This document shows positions 1-10,988 of a stretch of DNA of 64,000 nucleotides, one piece after another. A program made the translations under genes and the position numbers. Position 1 is the first letter of the stretch. Each line of letters begins with the position of its first letter. The stretch lies in assembly GCA_947247005.1 (NCBI GenBank), contig OX365953.1:28332784-28396783 (forward strand), in the 5' to 3' direction. The notes below the pieces were generated by a model. That model saw only the letters and a program-made list of their open reading frames with translations. It had not been told where the DNA came from and did not search any database. Source of the stretch: Spisula solida. Taxonomy: Eukaryota; Mollusca; Bivalvia; Venerida; Mactridae.

Positions 1-1
1 A

Positions 2-124
2 TTTCGTAAGAAGTTAGTTCCGCAGCCCGAGGACGACGATGCATCGCTTTTGATCGGAGTTATGAAGGATACTATAGATCCTGATAAGCTTCAGAATGTT
101 GTTTTCGCCCCTGTATGTGTTTAA
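2..124 (+). CDS. Probable 3' exon of a gene that starts left of the window
   Basis: Frame 2 is open from the first base to a TAA at 122-124 and gives about 40 residues rich in acidic and charged residues, with DDDASLLIGVMKDTIDPDKL in the middle. The composition looks like real protein coding, unlike most short frames here. Two endings are possible. The frame may simply stop at 122-124, with an ATTAAA polyadenylation-type signal at 140-145. Alternatively it may splice at CCT|GTATGT (donor at 113), joining in phase an acceptor TTTTCAG ending at 180 and a short exon up to a GTGAGT donor near 250. I do not recognise the family. Only the tail is visible, so confidence is limited. Confidence 0.35.
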   Translation, partial: FRKKLVPQPEDDDASLLIGVMKDTIDPDKLQNVVFAPVCV

Positions 125-440
125 TGGTGTCATTTTGTGATTAAACGTGAAATCCTACTGGCTAAACATCTCGTTTTCAGTATATCAAATCCATGAAATG
201 CAAAGTAAACCCAATACATCTACAAAAATGCAGTTTGTTACATGTACTTGTGAGTATACCCATATACCTGAGTACGCGTGGAAATGTGTGATAAACTTAC
301 CTTGGTCAAATATATTTTACAATAACAAGTCTACAAAAGCGCAGTATTACACTGTTCAACTTCGATTTATACGCTTTTATTTATCCTCGCCACCGGAAGT
401 CCATATGAGCGAGGCCCAAAGAAGATGTCAGTCACTTTAG

Positions 441-690
441 TTGTTGGGGGATTGTGCATATTACAGAAGATGCCCTGGTTCCAGAAGCATCTCTGGTTCT
501 TTTACGTGCCGATGTAAAACATCATACACGGGTCCTCGCTTAACGTCTCGTCCGAAAGACTGTTAGTAATTCTAGTTATGTTAGGTTCCCACATTGAAAA
601 TATTTCTGTTTTTGATCCGGCTGGAGTAGGGATCGAATCCACAACATTCAGATCAGCAGTCAGTAGCTTTCACCACTGGACCATTTGTCA
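441..690 (-). mobile_element. tRNA-derived SINE, family A
   Basis: On the minus strand a tRNA-like head has an A-box-like TGGTCCAGTGGTGAAAG and a B-box-like GGATTCGATCCC. A body follows that contains CACGTAAAAGAACC and a phrase on the pattern GACGAGACGTTAAGC. A second copy on the plus strand at 5645-5875 shares both head and body, so this is an interspersed family. It is a RNA polymerase III-type SINE with no coding capacity. Confidence 0.75.
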
Positions 691-3030
691 CGTTAACGTG
701 CGAGAATAACGATACATAATTATGCATATTAGTCAGTTACGTGGTTTTAGCCGGATAAAGTTGGCTGTCTTAATCTCATTACCAGCAATACGCGTAGTAT
801 ATATGGACATTTAAAGACGCAACCCACCAATGGATAGTTACTTTTTGTGTACTATAGTATGAGATTCAGGAAGGGTGTTGAGACAGTTTTGGGGTCATGT
901 GTCATAGAACTGTTATGTTTAAAGGGTATCATCGTCATGTAGTCGGTACATGCCAACTGTAGCATTCAAAACACTGAATTTTATTAAATGTCACCTTAGT
1001 AAGTTGCAATTGCAGTTGGTATTATACAGGAAGTATATATGAATCAATCGAAGTGAAGAACATGATTATAAGTTGTAAAGTTATAACAGTGAATACATGA
1101 TAGTTGATCATCAAAGGAATGCTAGATTGCCGCCATGCCTTTTTATGTCAAACATTCTTGTTGACTTGCCAACATATCATGGATGTTGACTTGTCTAAAC
1201 ACTGTTTTTATGTAAATTGAACAGTGGTGTTATCATGTCGAATTATGGTGTTGTTATGTCAAAACACTATCTTATCATGTCACAACAAGGTCTGGTCTAA
1301 ACACCGCCGTTTTGTGTGTTAAACAGTAGCGTTTGGTCTTGATACGTCTACATACTTTAAACCGTTTCATTATGTTAAACAGTAGTCACCCTATCTAAGC
1401 GTATTTTCGAGCGTGGAGATCGAATACGACGGAGCAATGCGAAAATGAGGGATCGTTAAGTGTATCAAGGTAATGTTTTGCTTTACAATTATTTTAATTT
1501 TAAAACTATGAATATGACCTACAATAAATATCCCTTGTGCTTTTTCTAACATTCGGGAAAACCCCATCGAAATTAGTCTGTTTTGCTACCGTCCCGTTGT
1601 TTTCTCGCCGTAAATGGATCATATATCCCAAATAATCCTTATTTCATCGTCATACATATAAAATGCATCATGTTTAACAAATACCTCGCCGCTCAAGCAG
1701 TTTAAAACTTACTGAACCCTCAAATACCCGGTTGAACCGTGGACATAGGTAATACTTAACTACTCGTATGATATCATGTCGTGTTTCTTAAATGGGTACC
1801 GCCAATGTAACTTAATCGCTTTCTTATAACGATGTTTTCCTTCGTGAGCACATGCCTCTCGACATCGTTAGCCCATTTGTAATAATCCTACAACTTCTCT
1901 TACATACCATTTCTGATGATATGTATATCACGAAGGTTTTTCCCGCCGAAACATCTCACTATTTTGGGCACGTTTTGAAATGGGCGTCTATCCTTACGAT
2001 AATATACGAGAAATTATATGGAATATGAAAGGTCAACAACAAAGCGTTTGAATCAAATTTATTCACAAAATTCTGGGTATCGATAAAAGGAGCACGCCAT
2101 TTTTCACCGGAGAATAAACCATTATAATTTCAACGAATATACCGGGTAATTATAAAGAAAGAAATGCCATTAATGAACGGACGGAGTACGGTAACAGTCT
2201 TTATACATGTACACTGCGTGAAGTTCATTTATCTGCTGGCGTTTATCCTGAAAAGAAAACATAATATTAATTGTAATGCTACGAACGCATTGCATATCAA
2301 CTATATACAAGTAAGTAAAAAATATTTTTTAAAAACGGGCCGAGAAAGCAGCATTCAACGGAAACAGCCGAGCACATAAAACAGAGCCAACACACCACAA
2401 ACACACGACACAAAACAAAACGAGAAAATGAAACTTAACCGTTGCAAGTCCTGGTTCCTGGGGTCACCAGCCTCGTTTTTGAGCTATTTGCCAAAAGTGC
2501 TAATATTGTATAAACATTAAATTTAATACGCTTATTGGGGTGAAAACACGTTTTTGATTTTTTTTCGAAGTGTTGCTCCTTTATACGACTTAATTATGCA
2601 CTACATATTTTATATATTAATAAGCAGAAGCATTTGAACAATTGTGGTGACTTATTGCATGCATATATTCTTTCAAATCCTACCTTTCCCACCCACTTTT
2701 TATGCATGAAAAAAGCAAAAAGAAAAAGTTAAAATATGGACATTGTTCACCATATGTTTATTATCATTTATTTCTATTTATATGCCTTCATTGGAACTAA
2801 ATTCTATGTTTGTTTTGATTGATCACTGCCATGTCAAATTATGAATGTCCGCGCATACACACCCTAGGTAGTGTTCTTGAAATGGCCTGATTGAGTCACA
2901 GTATATTGCCCAAGATATAAATATACATTTGTACACATTTGTAGAAATAAGCTCATCTGTAGGTAGTAAAAGGCAACAACAATACGCGCATGCGTTGCAA
3001 AGGGCAACGTCTGTACTTTAAAAATATTTT
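691..3030. other. No gene seen
   Basis: AT-rich non-coding sequence. The only frame above 60 codons (2164-2379, +) has no recognisable composition or neighbouring splice sites. I see no tandem array and no tRNA-like head. Confidence 0.5.
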
Positions 3031-3268
3031 ACATATCGCTGGCTTAGAATAAGAATGTAGTACTACTTACGATCTCATAAGACTCGTGCGTTTTTGACAT
3101 CTGCATCTCAAGGCGCTTCTTATGAGCATATTTTCATGTTGACCAAACTGAAGTTTAAATAGCTTGTCTTTCGATAAGTAAAGAGTAGTTTTCAGACAGT
3201 TTTTTTCTTGTTTTCTCAAAATATTAATTTTGTACTTACGACCTTCTAATTCTAAGCCAGCGATATGT
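3031..3268. mobile_element. MITE-like element with 20-bp perfect terminal inverted repeats
   Basis: ACATATCGCTGGCTTAGAAT at 3031-3050 is the exact reverse complement of the sequence at 3249-3268. The interior is non-coding. A diverged relative lies at 51266-51587, which supports a dispersed family. The target duplication is unclear. Confidence 0.75.
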
Positions 3269-3725
3269 CCCTAAACACTTGCGTACCAACAAATTTATCT
3301 ACATGTAGTACTGTCGTGTCGTTGTCAATAAGTAAAGCAAGCTTGAACAGTTTTTTAACTATGGCCAATAAAACTACTCGTAAGCATATTGTCACTGTCA
3401 GCAAGTGTCGCAATTGCCTTTGAAATATATATGGTAGTTTAGATCATGAAGAAAATCGGATATAAAATGCGGACAATTTAAATTTTACCAAGGTCCTTAA
3501 CTCTTACAATATGTAAGTTGGATTAATCTCACTTAACAATCATTAGATTATTATTGTTGAGAACTTATGTTTAAAGTTTTAAGTTGATACCTCCAATTGT
3601 TGGAAAGGTAATAGCATGGAAAATATGGACGAACAGACGGACGGACGGACAATGTGATTATCATAGGGCATCGCAAAAAAATTGCGGAACCCTAACAATT
3701 AGTTCCGAAGGAACGTGGCCGCTCG

Positions 3726-6700
3726 TCAATATGACGAGTACTGAGAACTTATGACAGGTGATTGATTATTTAAACAGTGGCGTAACACTGAACTGACATA
3801 ATCAGATTGCCTGGTTTCACAACCAGTACCAGCACATGTCAATGCAACCGACAAACTAACTCCTCAAATATCATCAAGTTGGTGGATAAATAACTAAATA
3901 CCTTAAATTTTGGTCAGGCTGGCGTTTCTATGAACAAAATAAATACGATAAATCGGAATACATACCTATGTGTAACGAATATACGAGAATGAGAAACGTC
4001 TCTGCAAAAAGTGTCGTGCGATCAATGTCGATGAGTCCTTTGGTTGAACGATTAGAAGCACATACAAGCCCTGATAATGCCAGCTGTGTATCAGTCAACG
4101 AACAGGGATTCACGTCACTGTAATTATGTGATCCTAAATGTCCATATAACTGATAGTGTATGTCTCAATAAAATGACGGGTAGCAACAACAAAAGCAACA
4201 TACTATATTACACTAGAGGACGTTTGTTTAAGTATACATACTTTAAATTTGAATTAAATATCTATTTTTCAATACACAGTTGACGTATTTACTGCATGAG
4301 CAACAAATATCAATTATTAAAATATTGCGCATTTAAGTGCACGTGCATCTTTCACGCCTGGTGTACGAACTCATGTTTATTCACGTGCGTTTCGTGCATA
4401 TCGATTTTAATTACTTTTGTGATCCTACACATTCTTGACATTGGAATGTTATCAAGCAAAGACAAGTACTGTAAAGATTTATTTATGGTTGGGAACAGTA
4501 ACTTTCAGCATGAAGACATTTACTTCTTGTGCATTACTATAAGGCAATAAAAACTCTGCCTGGCTCCATTTTATTAATTATCTCCCTTAGTTTAATTTGT
4601 TTAGTATACACTGAGCGGCTTCGAAAACGCAACGCTAATGAAAATCAAATTAATGTTCGTATTTATTAATATTTGTCACCAGACTTTCGTGTGCGTGTTA
4701 TTGGCTACCCATGGATTGTCACTTGATGTTCATTCCATATCAATTCACCAATCTGGTGCATTGAAACATGAAACGGAAAAAAAATTGAGAGAGGATTTGA
4801 TGGGTTGATGCTAATTATTTTTATGTACGGTCAATTGGTATAGTCAATCCATCGACAAATTAAAAAAAAAAAGACGGTCGACTAATCGGCAACATAGTGG
4901 TCTTTAAGTTTTAAAAACTCTAAATATCAATGTTTCAGATTAACAGAAAAATAAGTACATGTAGTTACTTAATTTACAGTCAAGGGGAAATAATTCTTAA
5001 TAAAGATTGAGTGTATAAAATTCAACTTTTCTTAATTTAAAATAAGCTTTATATTTATCTTGGTTTTACTTTATTTCTCTCTCCATGATAAGCACGGACA
5101 CTTGTTCGCGAACTTTATCCGAAAAATAAGCACACATCAGCATTAAAATCTGAAAAAATGCAGAATGACGCACAACATCAAATTTGCTTTAAATGTGTTT
5201 ATGTCATCATTGTTATATTGTTATTGTAAAGGGTCTTATCAGATTGAAATGGAATTAACTTGATTGTCCTGCTACATATCTGAGCAACAAATGCTGAAAA
5301 TTTCAGAAAAATTATCGCATATTGGCCGAACTATGAATAAATAAATACATGCACACATATAAACTATATAAGTGGTAATGTTGCGTTTTCAAAGTCGCTG
5401 AGTTTATCTTCCTCATTTGTTTTCGTCGAGAGTAACTTTATAACTACACATATGATGGGTTTGAAACTTAAATATATACAATGTATATAGATGGTAACTT
5501 TGAGTTATATAAGCATACATCAAGAATAATAAAGTATATCTAGTCCTGTTTCTATAAAACTCATGTTTGTAGGAAACATATACGGCGGGGGATGGCCTTG
5601 TTAACATAGCTCTTATTTATATCATATCATTACCCCATATTGGTATAGCTCACCGGTGGTCAACAAGTGGTCCAGTGGTAAGAGCTACTTACTGCTGATC
5701 TGAAGGTTGTGGGTTCGGTTCCACCTTCAGCCAGATTAAAACAGAAATGATTGTCAGTGTTTCTCAACTAACATAACTGTAATTATTAACAGTCTTTAGG
5801 ACGAGACTGTAAATTCTGAGGTCCCGTTTATGATGCTTTACATTAGGCACGTAAAAGAACCAGTGATATTGAGCGTCTGCTTAGAGTGCGAAAGGTCCCG
5901 GTTCGATCCCTTGTCGTGTTATACTAAAGACGAAATAAAAAAGGTAACAGAAACTCCTTTGCTAGACGCTCCGAATAAAAGGAAACTGGCTTCTTTTCTC
6001 TCATACTTCGTGGCGATTAATAACATTAGGAATGAGGTATCGAGAGTGATAAATATAAGTTGGAAACTTGTCTCAAACTCGACCTTAAAATAATTAGTAT
6101 AAACTTAAATCACGTACTTGCACACTTAAAAGCGTTATCATGGACATCAAACAAACACCAATAAATTCAGTTTTAAAGCCCCTTGCGTAATTTGAATAGC
6201 ATATCGATGACGTAAAACGCAAGCTAAAAACTAAAATAGAAATAGGTACCTACCCTGCCTGTGAAACATCAAGCGTCACTACTTGTGTGGACATGTCGTA
6301 TTTACACACCACAGCAAATGTCAGATCGGATGAATATGTCATACCAATATATTCTCGAATTACGACAGAGTAAGTTGTGTCCTACAAACATTTAACATAC
6401 ATAGTAGTTTTTGCGATCGACTGTGTATTTAACAAGCAAAGCAATTCCAAAATATTTTATAATAAGTAAATGCACACTTATATATAATTTCCACCTTCGA
6501 ACTACATGATGTTTAAATTGACTGTTTTGTTTAAGTATGAATAAAAACAAAATTCCAATTAAGTATTAATAATTTGTCCAACTTTATTTAACTGAATAGT
6601 ACAACTGTTTCAAATGTTTACGGTTGCCGTCAGGATACACAGGATACACAATTTGGTACAAGGAATCTTTACATACATTTCACTTAAACAAAGATAGTCA

Positions 6701-9700
6701 ATTAATTTAAATGGAGAATCCAAACTATTATGAAGTCTAAAATCACTGGTGACGTGACACCTCATATCAGTCTGGTCAAAAATGTGTATGATGTAGGAAC
6801 ATTTTAACCAGTAACTAGTTAATTGATCTTTCTGCAGACACATCGTAGCCTCGACCCCGTCTAGAAAACACGGGTTATTAAGCAAGCCTTTGGCGAGTTT
6901 AATAATTTGGTTTCGTAACGAGTTTAAGAAATGTTGAACTTCAAGACAACGAGTGGTGGATTCTTTTAATTACATTATTAGAGTAATAGTGGGCCGAATT
7001 ATTGTCAGAAATAACAAATTTAAGCAGGCGACGTTACGTTTTTGCGCCTAAAAGCTAGTGACGTCATGCAATTGTTATCACAAGTCTTTTGTTCACTTGG
7101 AAGATTACAGTATTCGAGTGGTAAAAAGTGTATCTAACAGGAGCATTTTGATTTTACTTCGAGTGAATACAAAAACTTTATCATGGTAATAGTATGCTTA
7201 AAGAAAAATAATCGCATTCTAAATTTCATTTTGAAGGAAATACCTAAACTATTAGAAAAAGACACACCATATACCATGCTACCTTAAGTTATGGTTAAAC
7301 GCCTAAGTACATTGTAACCACTATTCGATTCAATCATTCTATACATCTATAAATTCACACGTAGCCAGTTTGTAAATAGAGAGGCTGCGAAACATAACGT
7401 GTAACGTGTACGTCAACGTGTGTACGTCGTCATCCAGGTATAGTTCGCCGGAGATAACACATTTTCGATATTCATTTTTATTCAATCTTGTGCATATACA
7501 CTTTTAATGATATACTCTTTAAATCTACACAGATAACTGGGAGCGGGGGCAGTCGACCGTGCAATGTGTATCGATAAGGCTAGAGTTATCCCCGGCGAAT
7601 TATATGAGTATGTGGTCGTTCATTTAATACCTGGGCGATCGATATTGCTGGTAAACAAATGGACTGATATTGATAAAAACCTACTGGAATACATTCACGC
7701 CATTCCTTAATTTACATACGAAATTTCAACTTGTTGCATAATATTAGTGTTTAAATAAGTACATGTAACGCGAGTCGACCCAAGGCGGCGTCACAATATT
7801 GTGACGTTACGCCAGTTTCGCTCCTAAAATATGACACCTTTTCTCTATTGGATCATCGTTTTGGAGCAATAGAGTCAAGCGAGCACACATTTTTACCATT
7901 TTAATACGTTCGGTAGTGATGTTAAATGTTGTATCCACGCTAATTTCGCATGGTTCCGTAAATACTATACGAGTTATCCTTCAAGTAGTGTTTACCGTCC
8001 AACAGGTGTTTAATATTTAACTGACGACACTTTCCTGTTTCTGACGTTAGATTGGTCCGGCTTCGGATCATCGCGTGGTGATTCTTGTCGTCATGGAACC
8101 GTTTATAAGCAAATATCCACCGATGCGAATATTCCCAAACGTCTTCTCTAAACAGATTCTTTAGTTTGCAGGTGTATGATTAATACTTTTATGGTATAAT
8201 ACTACATTAAATTCGATTTCATTTCGATATTAACGGAAAACGACCGTTGTCACTAAACAATTCTTAAAGCACGATATGAGTATACAAATTACATCAAATG
8301 TTATACAACATAACGTAGATGTAGACATAAGGTTTGCTGATGTTTTCCGTTTAAAACAGTCAACTATACCTCGAACCTAGCCATATCAACACTCTACAGT
8401 TCCCAAAAGACCTGGGCTGGACCGGGAAGTCCTTTGTTGGGTTTCTACAGTAACCACAGTTTGTGTTCGGTTGTATAACGTAATACCAAGTTTTGTCAAA
8501 TAATTAAGTTGGCTAGTAAGTCTTATTAAATGAAAAAAATATTTCAATTGCATGTTTCAACCAAGCGCTATGGCGAAAGTAATGGTATTAAATGAACGAC
8601 CCTCGTATGTTTAACAAATAACGGACGTGTGACAGACAAAAATATAATGTGTACTATGTCACAAAGGTACAGTATGCACGAGAAACCCTATATTTACCCC
8701 CGTGGTCTTATTGAGATTATATGAACACCTCATTATCGATTCACGAAAAAATGATGTTGCAACTGTCTTGTGATTTTAAACGAACCCGTTGTGTAACGTG
8801 TACGTGTACGTGAATACTATTTTTGGGTATTTCGTCATCCAGGTATGTGTAGTTTCTACAAGTAACGGACGTGTGACAGACGAAAAGATAATGTGTACTA
8901 CGTCACACAGGTATGCGTATGCACTGGAAACCCAAGATTTTCGCCGGTAGTTTCAGTGAGTTTATATAAAACACTCATTATCGATTCACGAAGAAATCAT
9001 GTTACAACTTCCTTGTGATGTTACACGCACACGTTGTGTTTCGCAAGCCAATTTCAATTGCAACGCGTACGTATACATGTACCGGTAGCTACACGTACAA
9101 GTTGTCGTACACGTTCGAATCGCAACCTCTCTAATGTTAAATGCAACGTGTACTTATACATCTACGGGAAGCTACACATACAAGCAGTAGTACACGTTCG
9201 CGTCGTAACTTCTCTAATATGTAACAAAAACTCACTTGTGCTAGAGCTGATGTACAGCTTGAATCGCTTAACGAAAACGTATATGTTGGTGTCGCTGCTA
9301 ATGTTGCCTGCTCATCACACATCATCTCAATGTACACACTTCCGCCGTCCACGTGACCACTCAACGTAACATCGAATTCGACAGCACCATCACTAGCGAT
9401 AGTACATGTTGCGGACCCTAAAACGTTAATATACATCTAGATATATTACAACATGACATGCCAACACGAGGTATTACTACGATGACAATAAGTGTATATG
9501 AGGATAAAAAAGATAATATTAAGTCAGACAGGGAAGGCACAGAAAACACAAAAAATAGACAAGGCACAATGCTTAACTGAACAAGTAAATGATCCGCCGA
9601 AGTCCAAGCTATCGAAATGCTGAATGAACTAGTTTCATCAATCAAAGCTGCATAACCCATTTCCAACAGTAGAACGTCTGAAATACCTAGTTTTAGCCGT

Positions 9701-9976
9701 CAGACGTCCTAAAAGGTTGAACAATAACAGTATTAAATAGTTGAATGCCAATGTCTTTTCATATTGAATGCGTTAAATACATTAAAATATGTCCAATATT
9801 GCCACGAGTCGTTGATGGCTTAACAATTTGAACCTTGAGTGCAGATTGTTCATAAAACCATTAACGATATAAACTGAATATGGATAACATATCTAACCTG
9901 ATGGTGTGAATCCTCCTGCTTGTGCGGTTGTCAGAATACTTGAGAGAGCTAATACGCTCAATAGTACACGCACCAT
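3726..9976 (-). CDS. Secreted zona-pellucida-like domain protein, five exons
   Basis: Assembled from five minus-strand exons: 9976-9898 (ATG at 9976), 9417-9236, 6381-6254, 4117-3966 and 3862-3726 (TGA at 3728-3726). Every intron is GT-AG and every junction keeps phase (1, 0, 2, 1), giving 225 residues. Residues 1-20 form a signal peptide ending ALSSILTTAQA. Exons 2 and 3 carry the four-cysteine spacing of a ZP-N fold, ending in the strand pair YSVVIREY and LTFAVVCKYD. Exons 4 and 5 resemble a ZP-C half (ETFLILVYSLHI, then VSLSVALTCAGTGC). No transmembrane segment or GPI tail is visible at the C-terminus, so a secreted matrix, mucus or egg-coat role is inferred, not shown. Introns 1-4 measure 480, 2854, 2136 and 103 bp. 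The last exon is the least certain part; a further 3' exon is possible. Family assignment is by eye from the pattern. Confidence 0.65.
5645..5875 (+). mobile_element. tRNA-derived SINE, family A, in intron 3 of the ZP-like gene
   Basis: The A-box-like TGGTCCAGTGGTAAGAG near 5668 and the B-box-like GGGTTCGGTTCC near 5710 are followed by the same body as the copy at 441-690, including GGCACGTAAAAGAACC. It lies antisense to the host gene. Confidence 0.75.
5876..6063 (+). mobile_element. SINE family B fragment fused to the family A copy
   Basis: A B-box-like GGTTCGATCCC is followed by a body containing GGAAACTGGCTTC, CTCATACTTCGTGGCG and CGAGAGTGATAAATATAAGT. The same body, better preserved, is found on the minus strand at 45355-45548. 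The join to family A at about 5875 has no spacer, so this is either an insertion or a composite SINE. Confidence 0.7.
7374..7445. mobile_element. Fragment of the TAGAGAGGTTGCGA element family
   Basis: AATAGAGAGGCTGCGAAAC followed by CGTGTAACGTGTACGTC matches one end of the element at 22447-22583. The sequence after it (CGTCATCCAGGTAT) recurs at 8831, inside the tandem duplication, so the two places share ancestry. Confidence 0.5.
8619..9045. repeat. Direct tandem duplication, period about 244 bp
   Basis: TAACGGACGTGTGACAGAC occurs at 8619 and again at 8863. The following roughly 190 bp are clearly alike (TAATGTGTACTA, CTCATTATCGATTCACGA, CTTGTGATGTTACACG). The copies differ by many substitutions, so the duplication is old. 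It lies in intron 2 of the ZP-like gene. Confidence 0.75.
9015..9217. mobile_element. Two tandem partial copies of the TAGAGAGGTTGCGA element
   Basis: Stretches rich in CGTGTACG end at TCGAATCGCAACCTCTCTAAT (near 9115-9135) and again at GTCGTAACTTCTCTAAT (near 9201-9217). The same sequence in the other orientation forms 22447-22583. The inner edge is only about 20 bp from the donor of exon 2 of the ZP-like gene. Confidence 0.6.
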
Positions 9977-10388
9977 TTTCTTTCTTCTCTTGTATGTATA
10001 TCTGAAAATGAGTTACTTGGATGTGTTGGTAAAATGCCTGAAGTCATCCCATTTTTGCTGGTTAAAGGTGCTGCCTCACAGATTGAGCTAAATGTTTTTT
10101 ATCGTTATTTTCCAACCTAACCAAGTATTGATGTAATAGAAAGCCACTGACGGTTGCTTTATAAAAGATTTGGTGCAAATAAGCAATTTTAACCACTCTC
10201 GATGTCGCCCACTGAGTATTTTTTTCTTGAAAAACAACCCCGCTAAGTGTCCTTCCAACATGCTTTTTTAATTATGTAATTCACACGTGATCGAACTGTA
10301 ACATCAATAGACATCAGTCAGGTATTTGGTCCTTTTTCAATTCATTTTCATCAAATGCGAACAAATTTCAGGCAATTTAAGTGGCTGG
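9977..10388. other. 5' flank of the ZP-like gene
   Basis: Expected to hold the promoter and 5' UTR of the minus-strand gene. The bases before its ATG (minus strand) read GAGAAGAAAGAAA. I see no clear TATA or initiator that I would commit to. Confidence 0.35.
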
Positions 10389-10405
10389 CGACCACCAAAT
10401 CCGGA

Positions 10406-10988
10406 CGACCACCAATCCGGACAGACTCAAAAACGCTTTATTGCGGCCATTAATTTTGATCATCTGTTGTCAATCAATTAGACGCTTGCTTTTTGTCAAA
10501 ACTACGAAGTAGCAACGATTAAAGTTAAATATTTTACAAGAAATGTCGCATTTATTGTCGTCTGTACTCGCGAATCTTGTTTACATTTCTGGGGAAGTCG
10601 AAAATCGCATAACTGCGCGTGCGCAATACTTCTGCGCAGCCCCGAAATGTAAACTACGGTCCTTCTGCTAAATATGAGGTAAGCCGATGACATGTTTTGT
10701 AAACAGTTCAACCAGGAAAATATGGCTTTAATAAATACGTGCAGAGCTTCAAAATATCGTACAATGCCATTTTGTATCAAAATGCCCGCTATTAAGAGTG
10801 AACGTTTAAAAATTTTACCGCTAAGTTTCGATCGATATTTTTCCAATATTCACGGGAGATAATACCTACAAATTTTGCACAAACCGTTCATTGGTGCTTT
10901 CCCTTGATTCATTACACAATTTAATTTGATATTTAACGCCTTTTTCGTAATAAAAAACGAGACAACACGGTGTCCGGATTGGTGGTCG
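10406..10988. mobile_element. DNA-element-like sequence with 18-bp perfect inverted ends
   Basis: CGACCACCAATCCGGACA at 10406-10423 is exactly inverted at 10971-10988. A second, near-identical copy of the left end (CGACCACCAAATCCGGA, 10389-10405) is abutted to it, so the left terminus is doubled. The open frame inside (10502-10846, minus) lacks an ATG at its start and has no recognisable motif. Confidence 0.7.

Noticed and set aside
6610..6885. 91-codon minus frame as an extra exon of the ZP-like gene
   Set aside because: Exons 2 and 3 already join in phase without it, and its sequence lacks the domain's pattern.
9034..9369. Plus-strand frame of 111 codons
   Set aside because: It overlaps MITE remnants and the antisense of exon 2 of the ZP-like gene.
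10502..10846. 114-codon frame as a transposase
   Set aside because: It does not begin with ATG, shows no DDE or zinc-finger motif, and is as expected by chance within the element.
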